From contig NZ_CP022163.1 in NCBI RefSeq assembly GCF_002305855.1, positions 5,456,292 through 5,520,291 of the forward strand: a stretch of 64,000 nt of DNA. The letters run 5' to 3'. Under the pieces are notes generated by a model, which did no database searches, was not told the origin of the DNA, and was given only the letters and a program-made list of their open reading frames with translations. Below, piece after piece: positions 38,500-47,451 of this stretch; position 1 is the stretch's first letter; every line of letters begins with the position of its first letter. The stretch is from Melittangium boletus DSM 14713 (GTDB taxonomy: Bacteria > Myxococcota > Myxococcia > Myxococcales > Myxococcaceae). The translations under genes and the position numbers were made by a program.

Positions 38500-38628
38500 G
38501 TGCGGTACACGGGAGAAGAGCGCTCGGGGAGGGGCTCCGGGTCATTCTGACAGCCCCTGGGAAACGTGCTATGCCCGCGCGCCCCCGGGAAGGGTGGAGC
38601 CTCCTGGTGAGAGGCTGGAGCATCCGCG

Positions 38629-39183
38629 ATGGATTCACGCAGAACCGAGGGGTTTGTCTACCTGGTGGGCTTCGGCGCCTCGATTCCCCTCTCCAACTGG
38701 ATGCTGGGCCATGTCGGTGTCCTCTGCTCGGAGAGCGGGCCCTGTTTGCTCCCCGTGGGGCCGGGTCTGCTGGCGCCCAGCGGCGTGCTCGTCGTGGGGT
38801 TGGCCTTCGTGTTGCGCGACCTGGTGCAGCGCCGTCTGGGCAAGGGCTGGGCGCTGCTGGCCATCCTCCTGGGCGCGCTGTTGTCGGCCGTGCTCGCGCC
38901 ACCGGCCCTGGTGCTCGCCTCGGGGGGCGCCTTCGCCGTGTCGGAGCTGGCGGACTTCGCCGTCTACACCCCCTTGCAGCGGCGGGGACTGGTGCTGGCC
39001 GTGCTCGCCAGCGGTGTCGTGGGCCTCGTCGTGGACAGCGTGCTCTTCCTGCAGCTGGCGTTCGGGGGGCTCGACTTCCTCGCGGGGCAGGTGGTGGGCA
39101 AGGCGTGGATGGTGCTGCTGTCCCTGCCGCTCGTCTCCTGGTTGCGGCGCCGGGATGAGCGGCTCGGCATCCAACCGGCCTGA
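38629..39183 (+). CDS. YhhQ/VUT-family membrane protein (queuosine precursor transporter type)
   Basis: A 184-residue integral membrane protein with about six hydrophobic segments. Family features are LVVGLAFVLRDLVQRRLGKGW, the ELADFAVYTPL motif near the middle and VVGLVVDSVLFLQLAFG in the later helices, all typical of the VUT/YhhQ family (7-cyano-7-deazaguanine/preQ0 uptake in E. coli). ATG 38629 follows GAGGCTGGAG. No queuosine genes are nearby, so transport of preQ0 is by family only. Confidence 0.8.
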   Translation: MDSRRTEGFVYLVGFGASIPLSNWMLGHVGVLCSESGPCLLPVGPGLLAPSGVLVVGLAFVLRDLVQRRLGKGWALLAILLGALLSAVLAPPALVLASGGAFAVSELADFAVYTPLQRRGLVLAVLASGVVGLVVDSVLFLQLAFGGLDFLAGQVVGKAWMVLLSLPLVSWLRRRDERLGIQPA

Positions 39184-39244
39184 GCCGCGCGAGCGCCCCG
39201 CGCGCCACGCATCCCATCCAGAAGAGAAACTGGCTCCAGAATCC

Positions 39245-39260
39245 TTTCTCCTCGGAGAAA
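39245..39260. other. perfect inverted repeat in an intergenic region
   Basis: TTTCTCC and GGAGAAA are separated by two bases, between the VUT gene and the next gene. Flanking sequence is A-rich on the right (GGAAAAACC). It could be a weak terminator hairpin for the minus strand or a regulator site. There is no further support. Confidence 0.25.
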
Positions 39261-39362
39261 CGGAAAAACCCACGCGGGTGCCGACGAATCTTTCCGCCTG
39301 GAATGTGCCGTGTTCACCGCGGACGATACGTGGGAGGGTGGACGAGAAAGGATGTCGCCGCC

Positions 39363-39875
39363 ATGCATTACAGTGCGGTGCGCATGCCCACGTTGAGCCA
39401 GTCAGAGCCGCAGCCGCCGGACCGGGCGCCCCCCGTGCGCCCAGGTCCGGGACGCATTCCTTCTCCGCCGCTGGCGACGTGCGTGGTGTGGATCTCGCTT
39501 CCCGCGCACGGGGATGAGGACAACGGCAAGGCCCTCTGCGAGCGCATCCGTCAGTTCGTGCGCGCCCACCCCACGGGCACCTTCTGCTTCATGCTGGAGG
39601 GCTCGGACATGGTGAACGCGCGCATCGGCTACGCCAACGCCTTCAAGGAGCTGGACCGGGAGCTGGGCGGCCGCATGGAGGTGGTGTGCGCCATCCCCGC
39701 GCCCATCCCCCGGATGATGGCCTATACGGTGGCGACGATGGCCCAGGCTCCCTGGACCATCTTCCGCACGCGCACGGAAGCCGACCTGCACCTGCGCATG
39801 CGTGGCTACCTCGGCGAGCAGGGAGGTCCACGAGGCGACGGGCCCCCCCATCTCTGGTTGCAAAACCGCGTCTGA
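39363..39875 (+). CDS. small STAS/SpoIIAA-like hypothetical protein
   Basis: A 170-residue protein. ATG 39363 is used; a longer upstream frame has no ribosome site. After a Pro-rich N-terminal 40 residues comes a strand-helix layout (CVVWISLPAHGDED, GTFCFMLEGSDMVN, RMEVVCAIPAPIPRMMAYTVATMA, PWTIFRTRTEADLHLRM). It resembles the two other STAS-like orphans in this 4 kb neighbourhood. It ends 21 bases before the methionine S-methyltransferase-like gene on the same strand and may be co-transcribed with it. Confidence 0.55.
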   Translation: MHYSAVRMPTLSQSEPQPPDRAPPVRPGPGRIPSPPLATCVVWISLPAHGDEDNGKALCERIRQFVRAHPTGTFCFMLEGSDMVNARIGYANAFKELDRELGGRMEVVCAIPAPIPRMMAYTVATMAQAPWTIFRTRTEADLHLRMRGYLGEQGGPRGDGPPHLWLQNRV

Positions 39876-39896
39876 GCCGCTGTCGTCCGGCCTTCC

Positions 39897-42800
39897 ATGG
39901 CCACCTACCCCGCTTCCGCCCGGGATGCCGTCCTTCGGTTGAGTGCGCTCGCCGAGGCGCTCGCGCGTCCCGACACCCGCGCCACCGCGCTCACCGAGTT
40001 GCGCGCCCTGGCGGCGCTCGCGCGGGACAAGCCCGAGGGGGCTCCCCTGCGGCTCACCAGCGTGGTGGTGGCGGTGGGGGCCTCGCGGGCGCGGCTGGAG
40101 CTGTTGTTGCTGCCCACCATCTTCGCTCCCGAGGCCTGGGCGCATACCTTCCTGGAGGGGCTGCTCAAGGTGCCCCTGGACGAGTACGCCGGCAAGCGGC
40201 TCGTGGAGGTGGGGGCGGGCTCGGGGTGGATCTGCCTGGCGCTGGCGCGCTTCACCCGGCTGTCGCGCATCCTGGGCGTGGACCTCAATCCCCACTCGGC
40301 GCCGCTGGCGTGGTGCAACGCGTGGCTCAACGGGGACGAGGCGCTGGTGGCGCGCCTGGACTTCGGCACGAGCGATCTGCTGCGCGAGGTGCCCGCGCAC
40401 GAGCGGTGGGACTTCGTGGTGGGCTGCATCCCCCAGGTGCTGCGCGGCGAGGGGCCCCCGCTGGAGGTGTCCCAGGCGGATGAACAGGCGCTGTATGACC
40501 TGTCCAACTACTGCGCCATCCAGAACGTCTACGAGGACCACTTCGGGCTGGGGCTCAACGCGCGGCTCCTGGACGAGGTCCCCGAGCGGCTGGCGCCCGA
40601 GGGGCGGCTGTTGCTCAACCTGGCGGGACGGCCCGGGCGCGCCATCATCGAGCGCATGTTCACCCGGCGGGGCTTCACCATCCAGGTGCGCGTGGCGCGG
40701 CGGGTGATGCAGGCGGCGGATACGGACATCCGTCCCCTGGTGGCGCTGGAGCACGACACGGCGTGCGAGTTCGAGTTCTTCATGGAGGCGCACAGCGCCG
40801 AGCCGCTGCGGGCCGCCACCGCGCTCGGGTGGCTCGCGGCGGGCCATCCCATCTGGCACGAGGTGGCGGTGTGGGAGGCGCGGCTCGCCCTGCCGCGCGA
40901 GACGCTCGCCTTGCGCGAGGCCCTGCGCGGCCTGGGGGTGCCCCGCTTGCAGGAGGAACTGGACCTGGGCGCCGCCTGCGCCGAGCAACTGGGCTTCGTG
41001 GCCGAGCTGGCCGGACGCCTGGCGCGCTCGCCCTTCCTTCCTTACGCGCACGAGGCCGGGGACGTGGGCCTGCGCCAGCTCGTGGTGCGCTACCTCGAGC
41101 GCTTCTTCGACTTGCGGCTCGCCGAGGAAGAGCTCTTCATCGCCCCCGAGCGCGTCCAGGCGGTGTACTCGCTCCTGCTCGCCACGTGCGACGCGGGCGA
41201 TGGCGTGCTCGTGTCGCGCAACCTCCACGCCGTCTATGCGCCGGTGCTCGACAAGGCGGGCGTGCGGGTCACCGTCGCCCCCAACACGCTGGGGGAAGTC
41301 ACCCGGCTCCTGGGTGCCTTCGACGTGAAGGTCCTGTTCCTGTCGGTGGAGCCCGGCGAGCGCGCCAACCTGTCGGAGCTGGGCGCGATCCTCACCGAGG
41401 CCGAGCGGCGGGGCATCCTCGTGGTGCTCGACGAGAGCGAGTCCTTCACCATCACCGCCGAGGTCGCGCCGCGCACGCTCTTCGAGTTCCTCGCCCGCGA
41501 GCCCTCGCGCACGAACCTGGTGGTGCTCTACGGCCTCATCAAGAACGCCGTCTTCCCGGACTGGGAGCTGACGTTGATGCTGCCGGTGCCGGCGACGCTC
41601 CGGGGGGACCTGGAGGTGGCCGCGGAGGTCACCTACTCGCGCATCAGCACGCTGGCGGAGTGGTTCTACGAGCGCACTTTCGAGGACCTGCTCTCCTTCC
41701 GCATCGCCTTCTCCGAGCCGCCGCCTCCGCCCGAGCGCCCCGTGCCCCGGGTGCCGCGCTCGCGGCGCATGCTCCGGCTCGCGCGGATGCCCGCCTTCGC
41801 ACCCCGGGTGTTCCGCGAGGATGACCCGGAGCTCCTTCGCCTGGACTATGGCGAGAACGAGTCGCCGCTCCCCCAGCCGCTGGTGGAAGGGCTCGTGGCG
41901 GCGTGTGCCGCGCCCCGGAACTCGGGTACCCAGCACGGCCTGGACGTGGCGGTGGCCGCCTTCCTCCTGGAGACGCGGGGCGTGCGCTATGCCCCCGGGG
42001 AACTCGTGCTCGCGCCGGGGGTATGGCCGCTCGTGCATCACCTGGGGGTGGCGCTGCGCGAGCGGCTCGGGCGGGCGCCGCGCGTCTTCGTGGCCACGCC
42101 CTGCTATGGCGTGTTGCCGCCCACCTGGGAGTCCGCGGGCGCCGAGGTGGACCTGGCGCCGCTGTCCGACCTGTCCGAGCGGCGCGGGCCCCGGGCTCCG
42201 GACGTGGTGGTCATCTCCCAGCCCTCCAACCCCTCCGGGGACTACCTGTCCCACGAGGAGCTGGTGGGGCTGGCCGCCTACGTGGTGGAGCAGCGCTGTC
42301 TGCTCGTGTCGGACGAGATTTTCGGGCTGGTGAACCTGGGCAATCCCCTGGCGGAGACGGTGCACGGGCCGGTGGGGCTGGAGGCGGCGGTGCCGGGCAT
42401 CGGCGCGCGCACGGTGGTGCTCGGGGGCCTGTCCAAGGAGTTCGCGGCGGGTGGCCTGCGGGTGGGGTGGATGGCGGCTCGGGACCTGGCCCTGGTGGAG
42501 GCGGTGCGCGCGAGCGGGCCGGGGCTGCTGCACCTGGCCACGGCGCGCGCCGCGTCGCGCCTCTACGCGGCCTATGCCCGGGGCCCCGACGGCAGGCTGC
42601 TCTACCCGGAGCGGCACCGCGCGCTGCGCGACTTCCTCACGCGCATGCGCCGGGACCTGGCGGAGAAGCGGGCCCTGCTCGCCGGGGTGTTGCCGCCGGA
42701 TGGGCGCGCCGAGACGGGGGAGACGGGAGGCCTCTTCCTCGCGCCCCGGGTGTCGGCGTGGCTCGGGCGGGAGGTGGACGGCGTGCGGCTCACCGCGGAG

Positions 42801-42962
42801 AACCTGCCCGCGGTGGTGTACGCGCACACGCATGTGGTGCTCAATGGCGGAGCCTGGTGCGCGGACCCCGAGCGCGTACGCGCCGTCTTCTCCTTGCCCC
42901 GTGAAAAACTGCGCGAGGCCCGGGCCCGGCTGGAGGCCTTCGCCGCCCGGCTGCGGGACTAG
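39897..42962 (+). CDS. mmt: methionine S-methyltransferase-like protein (methyltransferase + PLP domains)
   Basis: A 1021-residue fusion with the architecture of plant methionine S-methyltransferase, which makes S-methylmethionine from Met and SAM. The N-terminal Rossmann methyltransferase has motif I VEVGAGSGWI (103-112). Phrases close to the plant enzymes are VGCIPQVL (175-182), DLSNYCAIQNVYEDHFGLGL, the NLAGRPG strand and MQAADTDIRPLV...FEFFM. The middle part is a degenerate aminotransferase-like region. The C-terminal part is a fold-type I aminotransferase: SQPSNPSGDYLS, LVSDEIFGLV and GGLSKEFAAGGLRVGW, with the PLP-type Lys at 847. In plants the C-terminal domain is thought to be regulatory. 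S-methylmethionine synthesis here is inferred. Confidence 0.8.
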   Translation: MATYPASARDAVLRLSALAEALARPDTRATALTELRALAALARDKPEGAPLRLTSVVVAVGASRARLELLLLPTIFAPEAWAHTFLEGLLKVPLDEYAGKRLVEVGAGSGWICLALARFTRLSRILGVDLNPHSAPLAWCNAWLNGDEALVARLDFGTSDLLREVPAHERWDFVVGCIPQVLRGEGPPLEVSQADEQALYDLSNYCAIQNVYEDHFGLGLNARLLDEVPERLAPEGRLLLNLAGRPGRAIIERMFTRRGFTIQVRVARRVMQAADTDIRPLVALEHDTACEFEFFMEAHSAEPLRAATALGWLAAGHPIWHEVAVWEARLALPRETLALREALRGLGVPRLQEELDLGAACAEQLGFVAELAGRLARSPFLPYAHEAGDVGLRQLVVRYLERFFDLRLAEEELFIAPERVQAVYSLLLATCDAGDGVLVSRNLHAVYAPVLDKAGVRVTVAPNTLGEVTRLLGAFDVKVLFLSVEPGERANLSELGAILTEAERRGILVVLDESESFTITAEVAPRTLFEFLAREPSRTNLVVLYGLIKNAVFPDWELTLMLPVPATLRGDLEVAAEVTYSRISTLAEWFYERTFEDLLSFRIAFSEPPPPPERPVPRVPRSRRMLRLARMPAFAPRVFREDDPELLRLDYGENESPLPQPLVEGLVAACAAPRNSGTQHGLDVAVAAFLLETRGVRYAPGELVLAPGVWPLVHHLGVALRERLGRAPRVFVATPCYGVLPPTWESAGAEVDLAPLSDLSERRGPRAPDVVVISQPSNPSGDYLSHEELVGLAAYVVEQRCLLVSDEIFGLVNLGNPLAETVHGPVGLEAAVPGIGARTVVLGGLSKEFAAGGLRVGWMAARDLALVEAVRASGPGLLHLATARAASRLYAAYARGPDGRLLYPERHRALRDFLTRMRRDLAEKRALLAGVLPPDGRAETGETGGLFLAPRVSAWLGREVDGVRLTAENLPAVVYAHTHVVLNGGAWCADPERVRAVFSLPREKLREARARLEAFAARLRD

Positions 42963-43132
42963 GACGGGCTCGTGGGGCACCCCAGGTGTTCAGCCACCTG
43001 ATATTTCGTACTCCAAATAACGAGAGTGCATTCCTGGGTACTTCCTATTTCCAAGCAATCCGGGTAGTTTTGCTTCTTCCGATCTGTGAAGATTTGGACG
43101 ACCGGTGGTCACGCCGGTGGGGGGAAGATGAC
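42963..43132 (+). promoter_or_regulatory. AT-rich intergenic region, probable promoter
   Basis: This 170-base gap contains a markedly AT-rich block at about 43000-43095 (for example GATATTTCGTACTCCAAATA), in contrast to the surrounding very GC-rich coding sequence. It precedes the PRMT-like gene. No exact promoter elements could be assigned with confidence. Confidence 0.4.
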
Positions 43133-44128
43133 ATGCGGATGAACCTGATGGGCTTGCGGCGGCATGCGTGGGGTGACGTGCAGGCGAGGCTGCGGCACCT
43201 GCCTCGGATGAATCCACTGCGCAACCTGATGGCGGAGGTGCCTGAACTGGCGAGCCCCGCGCCCCGTGACACTCCCGTGGTGGATGCCGCGCGGGTGGAT
43301 GCGTACCGGCACGCCATCGAGCGCTATGTGGGCCCGGAGCGGACGGTGGTGGACGTGTGCACCGGCAACGGCCTGCGCGCCATCCTCGCGGCCCGTTGCA
43401 ACCCGGGCAAGCTGTACGCGGTGGATGCCTCGCGCAACCTGGACACGGCGCAGTGGGTGGCGTGTCGCAACGGCTTCACGGACATCGAGTTCGTGCGCGC
43501 GGACATCTCCCGCTTCCAGCCGGCGAAGAAGGTGGATGTGCTGCTGCACGAGCAGGTGGGCGATGGCCTCTTCGACGCGGGGCTGATTCCGAAGTTGCTG
43601 GACGCACGCGACCGGCTGCTCGCGCCGGGCGGCCGCATCCTGCCCAACCGCTTCGACGTCTTCTTCGAGCCGGTGCAACTGCGCGACGAGGCGCGCGTGC
43701 CCTTCATCTGGGACCAGCGTCTGCCGAACGTGGATTTCAGCTGCCTGCAGATCCTCCGCGACACGTTGGATCCGGCGTACTTCACCCGCATCATCCGGCC
43801 CCAGGACGTGGAGCGCTCGTTGTGCGAGGCCTCGCCCGTCTTCACGCTCGACCTGGAGACGCTTCGGGCGGGCTCGTTGCCCAAGCGCCTGGAGCTGGAG
43901 CGGCCGGTGGTGCGGGGCGGCCGCATGGACGGCCTGTGCCTCTTCTACCGGGCCCACTTCGACTCCTCGCTGTCCTATGACACCTTCCCCGAGCGGCCCC
44001 GCGCGTGCGCTCCGGTGATGCTCCTGCGAACGGATGCCCGGGATTTTGCCCGGTACGAGACGATCCGCCTGGAACTGTCGTTGCCAGACCTCGCGGACGT
44101 CACCACATGGCGGTGGAACTCCCTATGA
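43133..44128 (+). CDS. PRMT-like SAM-dependent methyltransferase
   Basis: A 331-residue protein. ATG 43133 has GGGGGAAG just upstream. Motif I is VVDVCTGNGLRAILAA (72-87), motif post-I AVDAS, and the loop HEQVGDGLFDAG (139-150) corresponds to the acidic 'double-E' loop of protein arginine methyltransferases, here with one acidic residue before and one inside the loop. The C-terminal half is beta-rich as in PRMTs (RILPNRFDVFFEPVQL). Arginine methylation is therefore possible but not assured. It begins after an unusually AT-rich 170-base gap likely to contain its promoter. Confidence 0.65.
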   Translation: MRMNLMGLRRHAWGDVQARLRHLPRMNPLRNLMAEVPELASPAPRDTPVVDAARVDAYRHAIERYVGPERTVVDVCTGNGLRAILAARCNPGKLYAVDASRNLDTAQWVACRNGFTDIEFVRADISRFQPAKKVDVLLHEQVGDGLFDAGLIPKLLDARDRLLAPGGRILPNRFDVFFEPVQLRDEARVPFIWDQRLPNVDFSCLQILRDTLDPAYFTRIIRPQDVERSLCEASPVFTLDLETLRAGSLPKRLELERPVVRGGRMDGLCLFYRAHFDSSLSYDTFPERPRACAPVMLLRTDARDFARYETIRLELSLPDLADVTTWRWNSL

Positions 44129-44138
44129 GGGTATTCCC

Positions 44139-44957
44139 CTGCATGTCTCGCGACTCGTCCCATTCCTGCTGGTGATGTCCACGTCCGCGGGGGCCCAGGC
44201 TCCCGCGGTGACCCAGGGGGCCGGCACGCCCCGCTCCGTGGCGGGCCGGTGCGGCTCGGCCAACTGGGTGTGCGTGGCGCAGTGCATCGATGTGTCGTGC
44301 GTGGAGCGGTGCCTGGCCCAGGGCTGCGAGCAGGCGCTGTCCACGTTGGCGCGGTGCGCCGAGACGAGTGGCTGTGGCGCGGAGGACTCCGCCTGCGTGG
44401 CCCGGGCCTGTGACACCCAGTGCGAGCGCTCCTTCGAGCCCGCGCCGCCCAGCCCCGAGAAGGAGAACCCGGACCCGTGCGAGGACGGCTCGGTGGGCTC
44501 GGGCCGGGTGCCCAAGAAGATGGTGGGCCAGTGGTCCCTGGAAGCGGCGAGCGTGCGGCCAGAGGAGAAGTCCAAGGTCGTCGCCGACGAGGACGTCAAG
44601 GACGTCAAGCCACGCGCGGACTTCGAGCGCGCGCTGGTGGTGACGCCCAAGGGCTGCTTCCTGTTGCGCACCCGGCTGGAGAGCGCCACGCTGGGCAAGG
44701 GCAATGCCCTGGAGGTCCGCTCCTGGGGTTCGCTCGTGGTGGACGAGAAGAAGGACACGGTGGAGTTGCGCACGACGTCCGGACAAGCGGTGGGCACCGT
44801 CTGCGGCAAGCCGCGGGTCATCGGTCTGTCCAAGGGCAGGTTCCAGCGTCCCCTCTATCAATACGAGCTGGAAGGAGACACGCTCGGGCTGACCGCGCGG
44901 ACGAAGTCCAAGCAGACCTTCCAGTTCCGCCGCCAGCCGCTCGAGAAAGCCGAGTAG
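44139..44957 (+). CDS. secreted Cys-rich hypothetical protein
   Basis: A 272-residue protein whose start is unusual. The signal peptide HVSRLVPFLLVMSTSAGAQA needs a start at or before its basic residue, but the only in-frame candidates there are a CTG at 44139 (GAGGG 8 bases upstream) and an ATT at 44133. The ATG at 44175 would cut the hydrophobic core. After cleavage comes a module with eleven Cys in about 60 residues (CVAQCIDVSCVERCLAQGC...), then a beta-rich domain with DPCEDG. It is probably exported and disulfide-bonded. Family unknown. It begins 10 bases after the PRMT-like gene. Confidence 0.6.
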   Translation: MHVSRLVPFLLVMSTSAGAQAPAVTQGAGTPRSVAGRCGSANWVCVAQCIDVSCVERCLAQGCEQALSTLARCAETSGCGAEDSACVARACDTQCERSFEPAPPSPEKENPDPCEDGSVGSGRVPKKMVGQWSLEAASVRPEEKSKVVADEDVKDVKPRADFERALVVTPKGCFLLRTRLESATLGKGNALEVRSWGSLVVDEKKDTVELRTTSGQAVGTVCGKPRVIGLSKGRFQRPLYQYELEGDTLGLTARTKSKQTFQFRRQPLEKAE

Positions 44958-44963
44958 CCCCGT

Positions 44964-46361
44964 ATGCCCGAGCGGATGAGTCCCGTGGACGCGGCGTGGC
45001 TCCAGATGGAGGAGCCCACGAGTCTCATGGTCATCACCGCGGTGCTCTGGTTCGACGAGCCCGTGGATTGGGCTCGGCTGACGGAACTGGTCCACGAACG
45101 GCTCGTGGTGCCCTATCCCCGCTTCCGCCAGCGCGCGGTGCCGGGGGGATTGCTGAGCGCGCCCTCCTGGGAGGACATGCCGGGCTTCTCCGTGGAGGCG
45201 CACCTGCGGCGCACGCGCTTGCCGCCTCCCGGTGGCCCGGACGCGCTGGCGCCGCTGGTGGGCGAGTCCATGAGTACGCCCCTGGATTCCTCGCGGCCCC
45301 TGTGGGAGCTGCACCTGTTCGACGGGTACGAGTCGGGCAGCGCGTTGCTCGTGCGCGTGCACCACGCCATCGCGGATGGCATCGCGCTCGGGCGGGTGCT
45401 GATGTCCTTGACGGACGCGAGCGCGGAAGGACGCCGGGAGGACCAGGGCTTCCGGGAGCCCGAGCCCGTGCCGGGCGCCTGGAGCCGGCTGCTGGGCGGC
45501 GCTCGGAAGGTGGCGGACTCCGCCCAGGCGGCCTGGAAGCGGGGGGGCGAGTTGTGGGCCGAGCCCATCCAACTCATGGACCTGGCGGTGGAGGGCGCGC
45601 GAGGGGCCTCGGCGATCAGCCGGTTGCTGACCCTGACGCAGGATCCTCCCTCGCCGTTCACGGGGCAGCTCGGTCGGCTCAAGCGCGTGGCCTGGTCTCG
45701 GCCCGTGCCCCTGGAGCAGGTGCGCGAGATTGGCCATGGCACTGGCAGCACGGCCAATGACGTGCTGATGGCGGTGGTGGCCGGCACCCTGCGCCGCTAC
45801 GTGTGCGCGCGCGACGCCTCCGCCGAGGACTTGAGGGCCGTGGTGCCGGTGAACCTGCGCCCGCTGCATGAGCCCCTGCCGCGCACCCTGGGCAACCGCT
45901 TCGGCATGGTGTTCCTGCCCCTGCCCGTCGGCGTGGAAGAGCCCGTGGCGCGGTTGTGGGAGCTCAAGCGGCGCATGGATGCCCTCAAGCGCTCGCCCGA
46001 GGCGGCCCTGGTGTTCGGCTTGCTGACGGCGGCGGGCTTCGTTCCCGCACCGGTGGAGCGGGTGGCGGTGGAGGTGATGCGGCGCAAGTCCTCGCTCGTG
46101 CTCACCAACGTGCCGGGGCCCAGGCGTCCCGTGTACCTGGCGGGCGCGCGGTTGTCGGGCATGGCCTTCTGGGTGCCCATGGCGGGGCGTCTGGGCCTGG
46201 GCTTGAGCCTCTTCAGCTACGCGGGCCATATGACGCTGGGCGTGGCGGCGGACGCGGGACTCGTGCCCGATCCGCGCGAGCTCATCGAGGACTTCGAGGC
46301 GGAGCTCACCTCGCTCGCCCAGGCGGTGCGGGACGCCGGGCGCGCCCCCGAAGCCCCCTGA
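44964..46361 (+). CDS. WS/DGAT-type wax ester synthase/diacylglycerol acyltransferase
   Basis: A 465-residue acyltransferase that joins fatty acyl-CoA to alcohols or diacylglycerol to form storage lipids. The catalytic motif HHAIADG is at 133-139. The N-terminal MSPVDAAWLQMEEPTSLM, RPLWELHLFDG and STANDVLMAVVAGTLR (the ND motif) are all present, as is the C-terminal NVPGPRRPVYLAGA. The length is normal. Myxobacteria make neutral-lipid bodies during development, which fits. It begins 6 bases after the Cys-rich protein gene. Confidence 0.88.
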   Translation: MPERMSPVDAAWLQMEEPTSLMVITAVLWFDEPVDWARLTELVHERLVVPYPRFRQRAVPGGLLSAPSWEDMPGFSVEAHLRRTRLPPPGGPDALAPLVGESMSTPLDSSRPLWELHLFDGYESGSALLVRVHHAIADGIALGRVLMSLTDASAEGRREDQGFREPEPVPGAWSRLLGGARKVADSAQAAWKRGGELWAEPIQLMDLAVEGARGASAISRLLTLTQDPPSPFTGQLGRLKRVAWSRPVPLEQVREIGHGTGSTANDVLMAVVAGTLRRYVCARDASAEDLRAVVPVNLRPLHEPLPRTLGNRFGMVFLPLPVGVEEPVARLWELKRRMDALKRSPEAALVFGLLTAAGFVPAPVERVAVEVMRRKSSLVLTNVPGPRRPVYLAGARLSGMAFWVPMAGRLGLGLSLFSYAGHMTLGVAADAGLVPDPRELIEDFEAELTSLAQAVRDAGRAPEAP

Positions 46362-46367
46362 GCGCTC

Positions 46368-47417
46368 CTACCGGCCGCGCTTCCTCGGCGTCTTGAGCTC
46401 CTGCCGTCCGCGGGTCTGCAACGGCACGTCGTACTCGGGGCGGGCCACTTCCTGGAACAGCTTGTGGAAGGCGTCCAGCCGCTCCGGAGAGAGCGTCCCC
46501 GCGCGCACGGCCTCGCGCACGGCGCAGCCCGGCTCCCGCTCGTGCCGGCAGTCGCTGAAGCGGCAGTTGGCCGCCAACGCCTCGATGTCCACGAACGCCG
46601 TGCGCAGACCCTCCTCGCTCTCCATCACCCCCAGCTCGCGCATGCCCGGGGTGTCGATGACGAGGCCTCCCCCGGGCAGGATGAACAGCTCGCGGTGGGT
46701 GGTGGTGTGGCGGCCCTTGTCGTCCTCGCTCACCTCGCGCACTTCCTGGCGCGCGCTGCCCAGCAGGCGGTTGATGAGCGTGGACTTGCCCACGCCGGAC
46801 GAGCCGATGAGCGCCACCGTCTGGCCCCGGCCCAGGTAGGGCGCGAGCGCGTCCAGTCCCTCGCCGGTGACGGCGCTGACGGTGTGCACGGGCACGTCCC
46901 CGGCGAGCGCGGCGATGCGTTCGCGCTCCCGGGAGGCATCCTCGCTCAGGTCCGACTTGGTGAGGAGGACCACGGGCTGGGCGCCGCTGTCCCATGCCAC
47001 CGTGAGGTAGCGCTCGAGCCGCCTCGGGTTGAGCTCCTTGGTGAGCGCGGAGACGAGGAAGACGCCATCCAGGTTGGCGGCCACCACCTGCTCCTCGGTG
47101 GTGCGGCCCGCGGCCTTGCGCGTGAGCTGGGTGCGGCGCGGGAGCACCGCTTGGATGACGGTGGTGCCCTCCTGGGAGCGAGGCTCGAAGGACACCCAAT
47201 CCCCCACGACGGGGCGGGCCGAGTCGCCCTTGCGGATGGCCATGCGCAGCTTGCCGGGAATGGTGGCCCGTAGCTCTCCGCTCGCGGTGCCGAGCAGGTA
47301 CTCGACGCCATAGTCGGCGGTGATTCGCGCGGGCTGCTCTTCCGTGCCCGCTCGCGCGCGCCAGGCCTCGCGAAACGGCGCTCCCCAGCCCCACTTCTCC
47401 AGCACCTGCTCATCCAT
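46368..47417 (-). CDS. rsgA: ribosome small-subunit-dependent GTPase A
   Basis: A 349-residue circularly permuted GTPase that acts in late 30S ribosome maturation. An N-terminal OB-fold region is followed by G4 (LLTKSDL), G1 (GSSGVGKST), G2 (TTTHRE) and G3 (DTPGMRELG) in the permuted order. The C-terminal zinc-binding motif NCRFSDCRHEREPGC supplies three Cys and one His. ATG 47417 is used. It lies 34 bases after the stop of the NtrC-type regulator and may be co-transcribed. Confidence 0.94.
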   Translation of the reverse strand: MDEQVLEKWGWGAPFREAWRARAGTEEQPARITADYGVEYLLGTASGELRATIPGKLRMAIRKGDSARPVVGDWVSFEPRSQEGTTVIQAVLPRRTQLTRKAAGRTTEEQVVAANLDGVFLVSALTKELNPRRLERYLTVAWDSGAQPVVLLTKSDLSEDASRERERIAALAGDVPVHTVSAVTGEGLDALAPYLGRGQTVALIGSSGVGKSTLINRLLGSARQEVREVSEDDKGRHTTTHRELFILPGGGLVIDTPGMRELGVMESEEGLRTAFVDIEALAANCRFSDCRHEREPGCAVREAVRAGTLSPERLDAFHKLFQEVARPEYDVPLQTRGRQELKTPRKRGR

Positions 47418-47451
47418 GCCAATGGCTCATTCGATCTCCAGACGACGGGGG

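Noticed and set aside
39402..42980. 1192-residue minus-strand open frame opposite the MMT-like gene
   Set aside because: It has low-complexity His/Arg/Gln-rich sequence typical of antisense frames in high-GC coding DNA. The plus strand has clear catalytic motifs.
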